Positions 22,301 through 33,973 of a stretch of 64,000 nt of DNA are shown here, piece after piece. The first letter of the stretch is position 1, and each line of letters begins with the position of its first letter. Position numbers and translations under genes: made by a program. This stretch comes from Phoma sp. XZ068. Its lineage: Eukaryota > Ascomycota > Dothideomycetes > Pleosporales > Didymellaceae. The DNA lies in contig RBKR01000018.1 of the NCBI GenBank assembly GCA_004835665.1, positions 1,054,001-1,118,000 on the forward strand, given 5' to 3'. The notes beneath the pieces are model-generated. The model saw only the letters and a list, made by a program, of their open reading frames with translations. It had not been told where the DNA came from and did no database searches.

Positions 22301-25300
22301 ATGGACGGCAGAAGACGAAGCATATCGGTCATGAACGTCGGCTTAGCCGAGGGAGCTGGTGATGACCTGTTCCGTAGACTCTCAAGGACCTTCTCTGGCA
22401 AATCACAACAGCAACAAGAACCACCAGAAGAACATGGCACCGAGCGATGGACCTCGAGGAATGAGCAGAACGAAATCGATGATTCATCACAGAAGACCAA
22501 AGTCAACGAATGGCGCCTGGATCAGCATGTGAAGGATATTCAAGCCGCCGACCCAGCAGAAGGTCGAAGCCTTGGCGTTACGTGGAAGGACTTGACAGTT
22601 CGAGTGGTGCCATCTGATGCCACACTACAAGAAAACGTTCTCAGTCAGTTCAACATGGTCCAACAGGCCAAGGAAGCACGCAATAAGGCCCCGTTGAAGA
22701 CCATTCTCGATGGGAGCTCAGGGTGTGTCCGACCGGGGGAGATGCTGCTGGTTCTTGGAAGACCGGGCTCGGGTTGCACTACTCTCCTGAAGATGCTCGC
22801 GAACAAAAGAAAGGGGTATGTCGTTATTTTACATGCTCGACCCTGACTGACCGCTAATTTTTCAACAGGTATGCCGAAGTTGATGGCGATGTTCGCTTCG
22901 GCACAATGAGCGCAAAGGAAGCCGAGCAGTATCGCGGATCTATTGTCATCAACACAGAAGAGGAACTCTTCTACCCCTCTCTCACTGTTGGAAAGACCAT
23001 GGACTTCGCCACTCGTTTGAACATCCCCGACACTCTACCGAGCAACGCAGAGAGTCGGGAAGATTACCGTGTCAAGTTCAAGAACTTCCTTCTTGATTCC
23101 ATGGGTATCTCACACACAGAGGATACCAAGGTTGGCGATGCATTTGTCCGAGGTGTGTCCGGTGGTGAACGTAAACGAGTCTCCATCATCGAAACTTTGT
23201 GTACAAGGGGTAGTGTCATGTGCTGGGACAACTCAACTCGCGGTCTCGATGCCTCGACAGCCTTGGAGTACACCCGTGCTTTGCGCTCGATGACAGATGC
23301 AATGGGCATTGCGACCATTGTCACATTGTACCAGGCTGGAAACGGTATCTACAACCTGTTCGACAAGGTCCTTGTCCTTGATGAGGGAAAGCAAGTCTAC
23401 TACGGCCCACTTGGGCAAGCTCGCCCATTCATGGAGTCGCACGGGTTCATATGTGGTGATGGTGCCAACGTTGCGGACTTCCTCACAGGTGTCACTGTTC
23501 CAAGCGAGCGACAAATCAAACCCGAGTTTGAGTCACGCTTCCCACGCAATAACATCGAGCTTGAGAAGGCGTATTGCGAATCACCCATCAAGGCCAACAT
23601 GGCCCGCGAGCTCGACTATCCCAACACGCAAGAAGCCAAAATCAATACGGAGGCCTTTGCCCACGCCATGTCCCTTGACAAGTCGAAGCATCTACCTAAG
23701 AAGTCACCCATGACTGTGTCTTTTCTAGCGCAAGTCAGAGCGTGCGTTGCTCGCCAATACCAGATCATTTGGGGAGACAAGGCGACCTTCTTCATCAAGC
23801 AAGGCTCCACCATCGTTCAAGCTCTGATATCTGGATCGCTATTCTACAATGCACCCGACAATTCCGCCGGTCTCTTCGTCAAGGGTGGTTCTCTCTTTCT
23901 AGCTCTACTGTTCAATGCCCTGGTTGCCATGTCCGAGGTTACCGATTCCTACGCCGGCCGTCCCATTCTTGCCAAGCACAAAAACTTCGCTTTCTTCAAC
24001 CCAGCTGCGTTCTGTATCGCGCAGATCGCTGCTGACGTTCCGATCCTCTTCTTCCAGGTCACCTCGTTCATAGTCATCTTGTATTGGATGACCGCTCTCA
24101 AGGCCACCGCAGCTGCTTTCTTCACTTGTTGGTTTGTCGTTTACCTCACCACCTTTGTCATGACTGCTTTCTTCCGTATGATCGGTGCTGGTTTCTCAAA
24201 TTTCGATGCTGCGTCCAAGGTCTCCGGGTTCTCCATCACCGCCCTCATCCTGTACATCGGCTATCAAATCCCCAAGCCTCAGATGCACCCCTGGTTTGTC
24301 TGGATCTACTGGATCAATCCGATGTCTTACGGATTTGAGTCGTTGATGGCAAACGAGTTTGAGGGCACTACCATTCCTTGTGTCTTCAATAATCTTGTCC
24401 CTAACTTCCTGCCGCAGTACGAGGACCCTGCTCACCAGTCTTGCGCCGGTATTGCAGGTGCTGCTCCTGGTGCAACTTCTTTGACTGGCGAGGAATACCT
24501 CCGAAGTCTGTCGTACTCACCATCGAACGTCTGGCGCAATGTCGGCATTCTTTTTGCATGGTGGGTTCTGTTCGTCGGCCTCACCATCTTCTTTACGCTC
24601 CGCTGGAATGATGCGGCTGGCTCCACTGGCGCGCTTCTCATTCCTCGCGAGAACGCAAAGAAGGTTCCTCATGCCGTCGTGGCTGGTGACGAGGAAGCTC
24701 AAGCCAACGAAAAGGCTCCCCGCACCCGAGCTAGTGACGGCAACAACAACAATTCGAGCGACCAGGCCGGAGCCACTCTGATGCGCAACACTTCGGTCTT
24801 CACTTGGCGTAACCTGTCGTATGTTGTACAGACACCATCTGGTCCTCGCACGCTTCTCGATAAGGTGAATGGATACGTCAAGCCTGGTATGCTCGGTGCC
24901 CTCATGGGCTCATCTGGTGCTGGAAAGACTACTCTACTCGATGTCTTGGCTCAGCGCAAGACGGACGGAACCATCCATGGTGAGGTCTTTGTCGATGGTC
25001 GTCCGCTGCCTGTCTCTTTCCAGCGCTCTGCAGGTTATTGCGAGCAGCTTGATGTCCACGAGCCTTACTGTACGGTCCGAGAAGCCTTGGAATTTTCCGC
25101 GCTTCTTCGTCAGAGTCGCGAAACCCCTCGTGAGGAGAAGCTGGCCTATGTCGACACTATTATTGACCTGCTTGAACTACACGATCTGGAACACACGCTC
25201 ATTGGGCGTGTCGGCGCCGGTTTGTCCGTTGAACAGCGCAAGCGCGTCACTATTGGCGTTGAACTTGTCTCCAAGCCTTCTATCCTGATATTCTTAGATG

Positions 25301-26747
25301 AGCCCACCTCTGGTCTTGACGGACAAGCTGCTTTTAACACCGTGCGATTCCTCAGGAAGCTTGCAGACGTTGGTCAAGCAGTCCTGGTTACCATTCATCA
25401 GCCATCTGCCCAGCTCTTCGCCCAGTTCGATACATTGTTGCTGCTTGCTAAGGGCGGTAAGACGGTCTACTTTGGCGACATTGGCGACAACGGCAACACT
25501 ATCAAGGACTACTTCAACCGCAGTGGTATTCCATGTCCTCCAGATGCCAATCCCGCCGAGTTCATGATCGATGTTGTTACTGGCGCTCACTCGACCGAGA
25601 AAGATTGGCACCAGGTCTGGCTGGATTCCCCAGAACAAGCTCAAATGCAACAAGACCTTGAACACATCATCACTGATGCTGCAGGCAAGGAGCCTGGTAC
25701 CACTGACGATGGACACGAGTTCGCCGCCGATATGTGGACGCAGACAAGGCTCGTTACTCAGCGCATGAACATCAGCTTGTACCGCAACATCGATTACGTC
25801 AACAACAAGTTTGCCCTTCACATTGGCGTTGCTCTCTTCATCGGGTTCTCATTCTGGCAGCTTGGAGACTCTGTCCAGGAGCAGCAACTGATTATGTTCT
25901 CCTTGTTCAACTACATCTTCGTCGCTCCTGGTGTCATCGCGCAACTGCAGCCGCTGTTCATCGACCGTCGTGACATTTATGAGACAAGGGAGAAAAAGTC
26001 CAAGATGTACCACTGGATCCCCTTCGTCACTGGTCTCATCGTATCGGAGATGCCCTACCTCATTATTTGCGGTATCCTTTACTTTCTCTGCTTCTATTAC
26101 ACCGCTGGTCTTCCTGTGTCATCTGATAAGGCAGGTGCTGTTTTCTTTGTCATGTTGGTCTACCAGTAAGTCACATCCCTCTCATGTCCAACCCACTTCG
26201 AAGCTAAGCTCAGCTCAGGTTCTTCTACACTGGCCTTGGCCAATTTGTCGCCGCATATGCACCCAACGCTGTTTTCGCGTCCCTTGTCAACCCCCTCATT
26301 ATCGGTGTCCTGGTCTCCTTTTGCGGTGTCCTCGTTCCCTATGCCCAGATCCAAGCTTTCTGGCGCTACTGGATTTACTACCTCAACCCCTTCAATTACC
26401 TGATGGGTGCTCTCCTCGTCTTCGCCGACTTCGACTGGGAGGTCAACTGCAAGGAGTCCGAGTTTGCCATCTTCGATCCTCCCTCGGGTCAGACTTGCGC
26501 TCAATACCTCGGCGCATGGCTGGCGGGTCCCGGCTCTCGCAACAACCTAGTCAACGGCGATGCGACGGCTGACTGCAGGGTCTGCCAGTACCGCCGTGGT
26601 AGCGACTACCTGTACACTATCAATCTCAACGAATACTACTACGGCTGGAGAAATGCGGCGATCTGTGTTCTGTTTTCGCTTTCCAGTTACGCCTTGGTCT
26701 ACCTGCTCATGAAGCTCAGGACCAAGGCTAGCAAGAAGGCCGAGTAA
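22301..26747 (+). CDS. PDR-type ABC multidrug transporter (ABCG, full size)
   Basis: Exons 22301-22815, 22869-26165 and 26219-26747 (two 53-nt introns) give 1446 aa, the normal size. The order is NBD1-TMD1-NBD2-TMD2. NBD1 has Walker A GRPGSGCTT with Cys in place of Lys, signature VSGGERKRVS and a Walker B region with asparagine (CWDNSTRGLD). NBD2 has canonical Walker A GSSGAGKTT, variant signature LSVEQRKRV and Walker B FLDEPTSGLD. This asymmetry is usual for fungal PDR pumps. Each membrane domain shows about six hydrophobic helices. Such pumps export azoles, plant defence compounds and endogenous metabolites across the plasma membrane. The start context ACCACCATGG is strong. The substrate is not predictable. 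Confidence 0.95.
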
Positions 26748-27101
26748 GCGTCCTGTTGGACCCTAAAGTAGCTGGTTCATCGCATTGGTATTCCTCCCCG
26801 TGGCATCCGTTTGCCACCTAATCATCACCTCAGACTTGTATTGTTTATTACTAGCACCTGTGAATGGCGAAAAGCTTGCTGTACATTTTAGACTTTGCTT
26901 TTAGACTGTTCAAAATTAGACTTGTAGATAGAATGAAAACTCGCGTTTATTCCAACTCTTTCTCTCGAACAGTAGCTGCCAAGTGCATTATCGCCATTAT
27001 TTTCACCGTCCCTACGAGATAACCACACAGGAATTGCGCACTTGTTATCCAATCAGAGTTGCCTGCATCGTCGACAGAAACAGACGCACGTCTTTCTTCC
27101 A
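26748..27101. other. Spacer between convergent genes
   Basis: It holds the presumed 3' UTRs of the ABC transporter and the Zn2Cys6 gene; nothing else is seen. Confidence 0.4.
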
Positions 27102-29287
27102 TCACGGCCACCCCAGTCCAGACAAAGCATTCCAATCAAGATTCCCCCAATCCATCTCCAGCAAATCCGAATTCAGCTCCGCAAGCGTCGGATCAAAACA
27201 ATTCATCCCCTCCTGACTCGAAAACCCCTGCCACTGCCCCTGCCCATCCGTCATCGCCACACCTCCTTGCACGCCCATCCCTCCCCCATCCGCACCCGCA
27301 CCCGCACCATCCGAAACCTGCCCCAACTTCTTCTTGATATCACCAATCATCTTCCTCGCACCACCCCCATCATCCTGCCCAAACAGCGCTGCATGCCGCG
27401 CCGCCCACGCCTGCAGCACTGTAGACGTAAACATCTTAAATAGAATATTCGCACTCGGTTCCAAATCCACAAAACGCACTGCATAATTCGCATTCATGAC
27501 GTCCCACGCCCGATCCGCATGTGCGCCGAGCGGTCGGCCGCGTAAGTCTTGCACAATGCGCACGTACGCGGGGAACGGGAAGTGGAACTGGATGAGCCAG
27601 CGGTAGGGTTTTGTTAGCGGGGAGGTTAGCAGCGCGGTGTCGCATTCGAGCATGCGGAGGGCGTGGGAGAGGATGGCGTCGCGCTGGGCAGGGGTTTGGT
27701 GGGCGGGCGTGCGGGCGTGCGCAGAGCAGTGCAGGAAGAAGCGGTATTTGGCGAGGTAGTTGCGGGACCACCAGAGGGTCATGTAGTGGAGCGGGTTTTC
27801 AGGGCTGCAGTGTTTGAGGTGGTGGGTTTCGAGCATGCTTTCGAGGGTGTCGAGGTTGTCGTGGGTATTGGAGAGGTGCTGGGTTGCTTTGGCGACGTGT
27901 TTGAGCAGTGGATTGATGAAGTCGAGATGTAGAGAATTGTAGCGGATGAAGTTCCCGATTGCACCACGCACAACAGCGAAGAGCGCTTCAGTAGCAGCGT
28001 CCTGGTCTGTCGGGCGCGTAGTCATCTCCGGTCTCAGATCGAAGTCGTTGACATTCACGGGAATCTTGCAGTCCCATGTCGGAATTAGCTGCGTTGTTTT
28101 GTAGTCGGTCATCTCGGATATGCGGCTGTCGTACAACACCATTGCCCACCAAAGGCGACGCCGCATCTCAGCTTCGAAGATTCCGTGTCTGGCGTTAGCA
28201 GCCTCGTTGGCAATGTTCATGCGGTGAGCAATCCGAAAGGCGATGGAGAACATTGGCGAAAGAGTATGCGGATGCGTATCTGGCCGCAGTGAAACCTCGA
28301 TGAAGTCAGCATTGCTCATTCTAAGATACCTTTGTAACATACCAAGTAGAGGAAGAATGCCGTCAGGCAGTCACGCTCTCTAGACCGCAAAAACCCACAA
28401 TTGACAAGCGCCTGATGACAAGCATCCTGATACTTCCTCAGCAACTTGCCCTTCGACTCTCCAAGCGTAGCACGACACTCTTCCTCACTCAACGTCATAA
28501 TAGCAGCACAGTACACACTAAACATCAGCGCCCCCAGCTCCCGACTCACCGCCGTAACATCAACAGCCGCATCCAGAATCCGCGCCTGCAGCGACGGCGC
28601 ATGCGTAACCTTCAGCAGCGGATTAACATTATCCGAATATATCTGCCAAAGCCTGAAGATCTGCACATGCGAAGGATGCAATGTCGAAAGCGGACCCTCA
28701 ATCTTCGACGCGCCGAATAAATGGTTGTGATCGTTCTCGTACACACGGCCCCAAACCTTGACAATCACCGGTTCTGAGAGGTCGTCGAAGGTGGGACTGT
28801 CGGGGTTGCCACTGTCCACGTTTGCTTTGGCGGTGACATTGTGGGAATCTGGGGGGCGTTGATGCAGCGCGTCCCAGAAATTCTTTACTTCGACTAATGG
28901 TTCCTCGCTCTTGATCTTACTTCGCCCTGCATTCGCGATATCATCGAGATATGTCTGGCTTGTAGATAACCCAGCCTCCAATCCATCAGTAGCAGTAGCA
29001 TCCTCGGTTTCCATGCGATCGGTAGTCTCAACAGCGATGTTATTCTTCCTCAGCAAATCCTCGTACTGCCTCAGTCTCTCCGTCAGCTCCTGCTCAGTCG
29101 GTTTCCTCCTGCGCCGCGGCATCTGCTGAGCAGGCACACATTGCACATTCCCCTTCACACAGTGATTGCAGGGGAACTTGCGATCGCACTTGACTTTCCT
29201 CTGCTGGCAGAGCACGCACGCAAGGATGCGCTGCGGCTTGGGTGGACGGTACGCCGAGCCTGACGGGGTAGTTTGTCGTGATGCCAT
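27102..29287 (-). CDS. Zn2Cys6 transcription factor with fungal-specific middle domain
   Basis: Exons 29287-28343 and 28295-27102 (47-nt intron containing GCTGAC) give 712 aa, starting MASRQT. The DNA-binding domain is at about residues 22-50 with six Cys in the pattern C-x2-C-x6-C-x5-C-x2-C-x6-C (CVLCQQRKVKC...CNHC...QC). A basic stretch (RRRRK) and a short coiled segment (ELTERLRQYEDLLR) follow, the usual linker and dimerisation element. The fungal transcription-factor middle-homology domain spans about 225-560, including RMNIANEA and RRRLWWAMVLYD. It is transcribed divergently from a DHA2 exporter across 502 bp, so it probably regulates that exporter (inference). Confidence 0.9.
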
Positions 29288-29789
29288 GGTAGATTCTGAA
29301 ATCGACCAGAAAAGGGGTTGAAAACACACAGGAAGTCGTCTGTCGTTGACCTAGGTTCGGTTTGTGTCTGCGGAAGTCGACGTCCAGTCAGGCATCCAAC
29401 GACACCGTAACAATCAAAGATAACAGGAGGAGACACCAAAGAATCCGAGATACACAAGCATCCTATACCAGAATCCCAATAAAAATGAATTCCTCAACCC
29501 GATGTCCCAATGACACACGCGATGAACACCCGTTCCCTCGGGGTCAGACCGCATTCTCGGGGATTACAACACCCCGCTAGCGTCGCTCGGGCTGACCTAG
29601 CGCGCTTCGGCGTCTCGACCAATCACACCCGCGACATCGCGATATCTCCGACTTCAAGTGCAGCGACAGCAGATGTCGGGGCCGAAGAAAAGGGTATATA
29701 TATTGCAGCCTGGGCGCTGGAATGAAAAAGTACGCACATCGTTTGTGAATACTGAGAAGTGAGATTGAATTGAAGTGTTATTATTCGCA
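29288..29789. promoter_or_regulatory. Bidirectional promoter between Zn2Cys6 regulator and MFS exporter
   Basis: It holds an inverted repeat CGGGG-N9-CCCCG at 29558-29576, a plausible binding site for a Zn2Cys6 dimer (CGG half-sites). Another CTCGGGG lies at about 29538-29543 and a CTCGGG near 29587. A TATA-like element lies at 29695-29703, about 90 bases before the exporter start codon. The site function is inference. Confidence 0.5.
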
Positions 29790-31628
29790 ATGGCGTCTAC
29801 GAAATCGATTGATGATGCGGCATCGCCAACGCTGTTGAAGCAAGACAACCAAGATGTTGAGAAAAAAATTACAAGTCCCGACGAAACGACATTCACCCCA
29901 TGGTCTCTAAAATTCATGACAATAATGGTGGGGATGTACATGTCTGTTTTCCTCGTCGCTTTGGTACGTCTCCCCTCCCTCCCCAAAACCCACCAATCTT
30001 CCTCCATCCCATCCCTCATATCCACCACACCACACGATACTTCCATAACTAACATGACTACAAGGACCGCACAATCCTCGCCGTAGCAATACCCACCCTA
30101 ACAAACACATTCTCCTCCATCTCAGACATATCCTGGTACGCATCCTCCTACATGCTCACCGCCGCCGCTCTAAACCCCCCCTTCGGCCGCCTCTACGCCT
30201 TATACCCCACAAAACGCCTTTTCCTCGGCTCGATCCTCATCTTCGAAGTTGGGTCTGCGATTTGCGGGGCTGCGGGGTCGAGTGTCGTGTTTATTGTTGG
30301 GCGCGCGGTGAGTGGGATTGGGGCGGCGGGGATTTTTCAGGGCGGGATGATGGTTGTTGTGGGGCTTGTGCCGTTGGGGAAGAGGCCGATGTATACGGCT
30401 GTTTTTGGGGTGGTGTTTGGAGTTTCTGCGGTGTTGGGGCCGGTTGTTGGGGGGGTGTTTACGGATAGAGTGTGAGTTCCTTTTCCCCCACCTCATATTT
30501 TCTCGTTCTTTGGGATGAACGGATGGATGGATGGATGCTAATGCGATAAGGTCCTGGCGATGGTGTTTCTACATCAACCTCCCAATAGGCGCGTTCACGA
30601 TGGCGGCGATCGGGCTGTTCTTCCATATGGATGCGCCGCGGAGAGAAAAGTTGAGTGTGATGCAGCAGATACAGCGGCTCGATCCAATTGGTATCTTCTT
30701 CTTCGTGCCGAGCATCGTGTGTCTGATCCTCGCGCTGCAATGGGGCGGAACAACATACGCGTGGTCCGACGCGAAGATAATCGGACTCCTGGTCGGATTC
30801 GCAGGGTGCCTCGTCGCCTTCGGCATCGTCGAGATACTCATGCCGGAAACGGCTATGGCGCCGACGCGGGTCGTGCTGAATCGCAGCGTGGCCGGTAGTA
30901 TGATCTTCACGTTTTTGAACTACGGCGCTGTCATGGCGATTGCGTATTACCTGGCGATCTGGTTCCAGGTTGCGAAGGGCGAGACCGCGACACACGCTGG
31001 TATCAACACCATCCCGATGGTCATCGCCATGGTGGTGGCGGGTATCATCTCCGCCAAGATAACGCAGCGAATCGGATACTACATCCCAGGGATGATCGTG
31101 TGTTCGATTCTCAGCTCTATTGGAGCGGGCTTGCTGAGCACGATGACGCGGTACTCGGACCACAGCTACTGGATCGGGTACCAAGTTCTGTTCGGGTTTG
31201 GGCTGGGGTGCGGTGCCCAGCAAGCCAGTCTCGCCTCGCAGGGTGTGCTGCCGAAGAAAGACGTGCCATTGGGTCTGGCGCTGGGGTTCCTCATGCAGCA
31301 GCTCGGTGGCGCCGTGTTTTTGTCCGTCTGCCAGAACGTCTTTGCCACGAAGCTGGTGGATCGGCTGTCGGGAGTTGCTGGTTTGGATCTGCAAGAGATT
31401 GTGAGCACTGGCGCGACAGATATCCGGAAACTGGTGCCGGCTGGCGAGATTGATGCGGTTGTCGATGCGTACAACTTTGGCGTTACGCGGGTCTTCGTCG
31501 TGGCAGCTGCCCTCAGCGCGTGCACGATTGTGGGCGTCGCCATGATGGAATGGAAGAGCATCAAAAGTGCGAAGGATGTGAAGGATGCCGAGAAGGCAGT
31601 GGATCCAGTTGATACGGAAAAGGTCTAG
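29790..31628 (+). CDS. MFS drug exporter, DHA2 (14-TMS) type
   Basis: Exons 29790-29963, 30065-30471 and 30551-31628 (introns 101 and 79 nt) give 552 aa. The N-terminal tail is polar (about 40 residues) and roughly 14 hydrophobic helices follow. The helix-1 motif ends VALDRTILAVAIPTL, matching the D1 motif LDxTIVNVALP of DHA2 exporters. The helix-4 Arg is in VGRAVSGIGAAGIFQGG, and the antiporter motif C is in VFGVVFGVSAVLGPVVGG. SWRWCFYINLPIG follows, with a splice junction just before SWRW. Proteins of this type export toxins, azoles or secondary metabolites by proton antiport. It is divergent from a Zn2Cys6 regulator, a common arrangement for an inducible efflux pair. Confidence 0.93.
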
Positions 31629-31848
31629 ATTATGATTCAGTGAGCCGTGACGAATAGGTCCTGGAAGGCTCTGTAGATAGACTGTACATTATCACAATCT
31701 CATCTTAGTTCGTTGAGAGTCTCGGGTATGCCATCAACGGTTGTGTTTAAATTGATGGTGGAGCACAGCGCGGTAGTTGGGTGTCCTGCACGGTTCGGGC
31801 TGAGTCAAGCAGGTGTTTGATATGTTGAGTAATGGCATTATTGACGCT

Positions 31849-33285
31849 CTAATCTCGGTTGCGGCTGGGACTCCACCTCTTAAATACAACCTCCCTCACG
31901 GTATAGCTCTTGAGCATCTTGCCAATATCGACTCCAAACGCATCCTGCTTCGTCTCTCCATCCCATGGCGGCGGTACCTCCACGTACACCAACACCAGTG
32001 TCTTCATAACAGCTGATTGTACCCGGTTCACTCTGTGAAACCACCACCAGTCGTTGTTCTCCTTCTCTTTGCGGTGCTGAATGCGCTCCGGGGTCTCAGA
32101 CCAGTAAGGGTGCGAGTATGAAGGGATGATCTGTACACCAAACTCGGCGTGGTGGAACGCAGGTCCGCGGAGGTAGAGAAGGTAGTCGACGGCGAACTTG
32201 ATGCCGGGTCGGACGACCCAGCCGAGGGAGCGGAAGTGGTGGTAGACGACATACTTGAGGAGGAAGGAGTTGTCCGGCGCGATCTGCTGGGTGCTGGGCA
32301 GGACGGCGGTCTTTTGGGCGAGGCGCTCGCGGTATTGGAAAGCCTTTTTCAGGCCAATGATGGCGGCATCGTCGATGGGAGATAGGGCGTAGGCGCTGTA
32401 GAGCCGCAGGAGGTACCACGCTGGGAGCGCCATGTTGCCGTCCACGAAGTTACCTTCGATGATGTTGAGGGCGCCGAGGACGTAGGTGAGGTAGAACGCC
32501 TCCTCTGGTGTGAGTTGCAAGTGCTCGATGTCCTTGATTTCTTCTGCATCCGTGCCTACAGCACCATCCTCGCCCCATGTAGGAGCTGTCTGTGAAATGT
32601 TCTTGTCAACCTCTGAGAGGATGGAGTCGCCAGAGGGACCGACAACGTGGCCCTCCTCAGGGGTGTAGATAGTCCCCTTTGGAGACTCAGATACGAGGCC
32701 ATCGTCAACCAGATCGTTGACGGAACCATCAGCGTCTAGCTTGCCTTCCTCGCGGAGCTGCTGTTCGATTGCTTCACGCTGCGCCTTCGCACGCTCGAGC
32801 TTGAACTGCCGGCGCTCTTCTCTCCGTGCCTGCGTAATTTGTGTGCTCGCAGTGGAAGCTTCAATGCCACGCCTACGCCTCTCGGCCAGCAACCACTGGG
32901 GCTCACTACGGCTGAGCGATCCCTTACCCCAGAAGCCTTGCTCCCAGAGAGCGCGAATGGACTCGGGATCTGTGACATGGATGGACTGGGTGTCTTCAGA
33001 GTAGTAGGCGCTGTGAACGACCTTGTGGGAGTTGGGGGTGCGCAACGAATGTGAAAGAAGGGCAATGGCAATCCTCACGATAGATAAGGGATTATGTGGG
33101 ATGAAGGCTGGTAAAGGGTGAACATCAAGCGGAAGTGGCTTGGCGTGAATTTCATTGTAGTTTGGTCGCTTTTGGCGAGGCTTCCTAGGACCGCTATTTG
33201 CACTCTTTTGGCCAGCAGGCGCAGCATCCACCTTGGGCTCAGCTTGAGTCGAAGCCGGCCCTGGTGCCATAGTCTCTGTCGCCAT
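31849..33285 (-). CDS. SEN2: tRNA-splicing endonuclease catalytic subunit Sen2
   Basis: This is an intronless 478-aa frame starting MATETMAP at 33285. N-terminal conserved words (PNYNEIHAKPLPLDVHPLPAFIPHNPLS and VTDPESIRALWEQGFWGKGSLSRSEP) are characteristic of fungal Sen2. The C-terminal endonuclease fold contains LKYVVYHHFRSLGWVVRPGIKF, the catalytic Tyr in YLLYLRGP, the His in FHHAEFGV and the Lys in VQSAVMKTLVLVY. The central part is charged and low-complexity. Sen2 cuts the 5' splice site of pre-tRNA introns within the SEN complex. The intron-bearing tRNA-Gly in this window would be a substrate. The assignment rests on motif order and is firm. Confidence 0.95.
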   Translation of the reverse strand: MATETMAPGPASTQAEPKVDAAPAGQKSANSGPRKPRQKRPNYNEIHAKPLPLDVHPLPAFIPHNPLSIVRIAIALLSHSLRTPNSHKVVHSAYYSEDTQSIHVTDPESIRALWEQGFWGKGSLSRSEPQWLLAERRRRGIEASTASTQITQARREERRQFKLERAKAQREAIEQQLREEGKLDADGSVNDLVDDGLVSESPKGTIYTPEEGHVVGPSGDSILSEVDKNISQTAPTWGEDGAVGTDAEEIKDIEHLQLTPEEAFYLTYVLGALNIIEGNFVDGNMALPAWYLLRLYSAYALSPIDDAAIIGLKKAFQYRERLAQKTAVLPSTQQIAPDNSFLLKYVVYHHFRSLGWVVRPGIKFAVDYLLYLRGPAFHHAEFGVQIIPSYSHPYWSETPERIQHRKEKENNDWWWFHRVNRVQSAVMKTLVLVYVEVPPPWDGETKQDAFGVDIGKMLKSYTVREVVFKRWSPSRNRD

Positions 33286-33973
33286 GCCGAGTTGAGCGTG
33301 AAGCTACCGTGTTCTAGTTGAAGTCAGAAGCTGGTCCAGACATGGTTGAGCAAAGTGCGTGCAAAGGTTGGTAGATCAGATACCGTTGTAGTCTATTTTG
33401 TAACGGAAGACAGCATAGAGCACGTGCGCTAGCAAGTGAATGTTCACGCTGTGCCGCTGATATGATTTGAAGTTGTCATCATAAAAGGGGGGTGGAGGGA
33501 TAGTAGAGAGCAGTCACTTACGGTTCAATGAAGCCTCGCGCCGGCGATGTGCTGGCGTTGATGCGAGGCGGTTGAAGGTCGTGAAGTTTTCGCGAGGCAG
33601 GAAGCTTTTGAGAGTCAGAGCTTTCGGAGGAGGTCGGCCCGCGGCGTTGCTAGCTGCTGATTGGCCAGGCGTGGTGGTCAACATCAACTGTCGAGCGTCG
33701 CGGCTGTGGTAGCATTTTGATTAGTTGTCAGAAATGCAACAGTGGTGAAGTGTTCCAGCGTTCAGTGTACTCGTTGAGACAAGCAGAAGGTAGGGATGTG
33801 GTGACGTAATCGCCATCAGCTCGAACAAGAGCTCTTAGAACGACATGGAACTTCTGTTCAACCCTGGACGCCACACAGCGACACGTTACACATAGCAAAC
33901 AGTTTCTCACTGACCTCAGTTGAAGCGGGCCAGATTGTAGTATCCGAGTAGACCGAGCCACCCAGCTGGCGCA
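33286..33973. promoter_or_regulatory. Divergent promoter region of SEN2 and AIM25-like gene
   Basis: This 688-bp region separates two divergently transcribed housekeeping-type genes. The only coding candidate inside is a 56-codon minus-strand frame at 33514-33684. Confidence 0.4.
33514..33684 (-). CDS. Possible small basic protein or upstream exon
   Basis: This ATG-initiated frame of 56 codons begins MLTTTPGQSA and ends in a basic stretch (AHRRREASLNRK). Its composition (Pro, Arg, Ser, no Cys) looks protein-like. A perfect GTAAGT donor overlaps the last two codons, so it could instead be a spliced first exon. I found no partner exon that keeps a sensible frame into SEN2, so a 5'-leader upstream open frame of SEN2 is the main alternative. 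Confidence 0.3.
   Translation of the reverse strand: MLTTTPGQSAASNAAGRPPPKALTLKSFLPRENFTTFNRLASTPAHRRREASLNRK

Noticed and set aside
22301..26747. Degenerate Walker A (Cys for Lys) in NBD1 of the ABC transporter as a defect
   Set aside because: This asymmetry is the normal state in fungal PDR transporters.
30459..31394. 311-codon minus-strand frame opposite the MFS exporter
   Set aside because: It is an antisense shadow of the exporter's last exon; its translation is His/Arg/Asp-rich without family resemblance.
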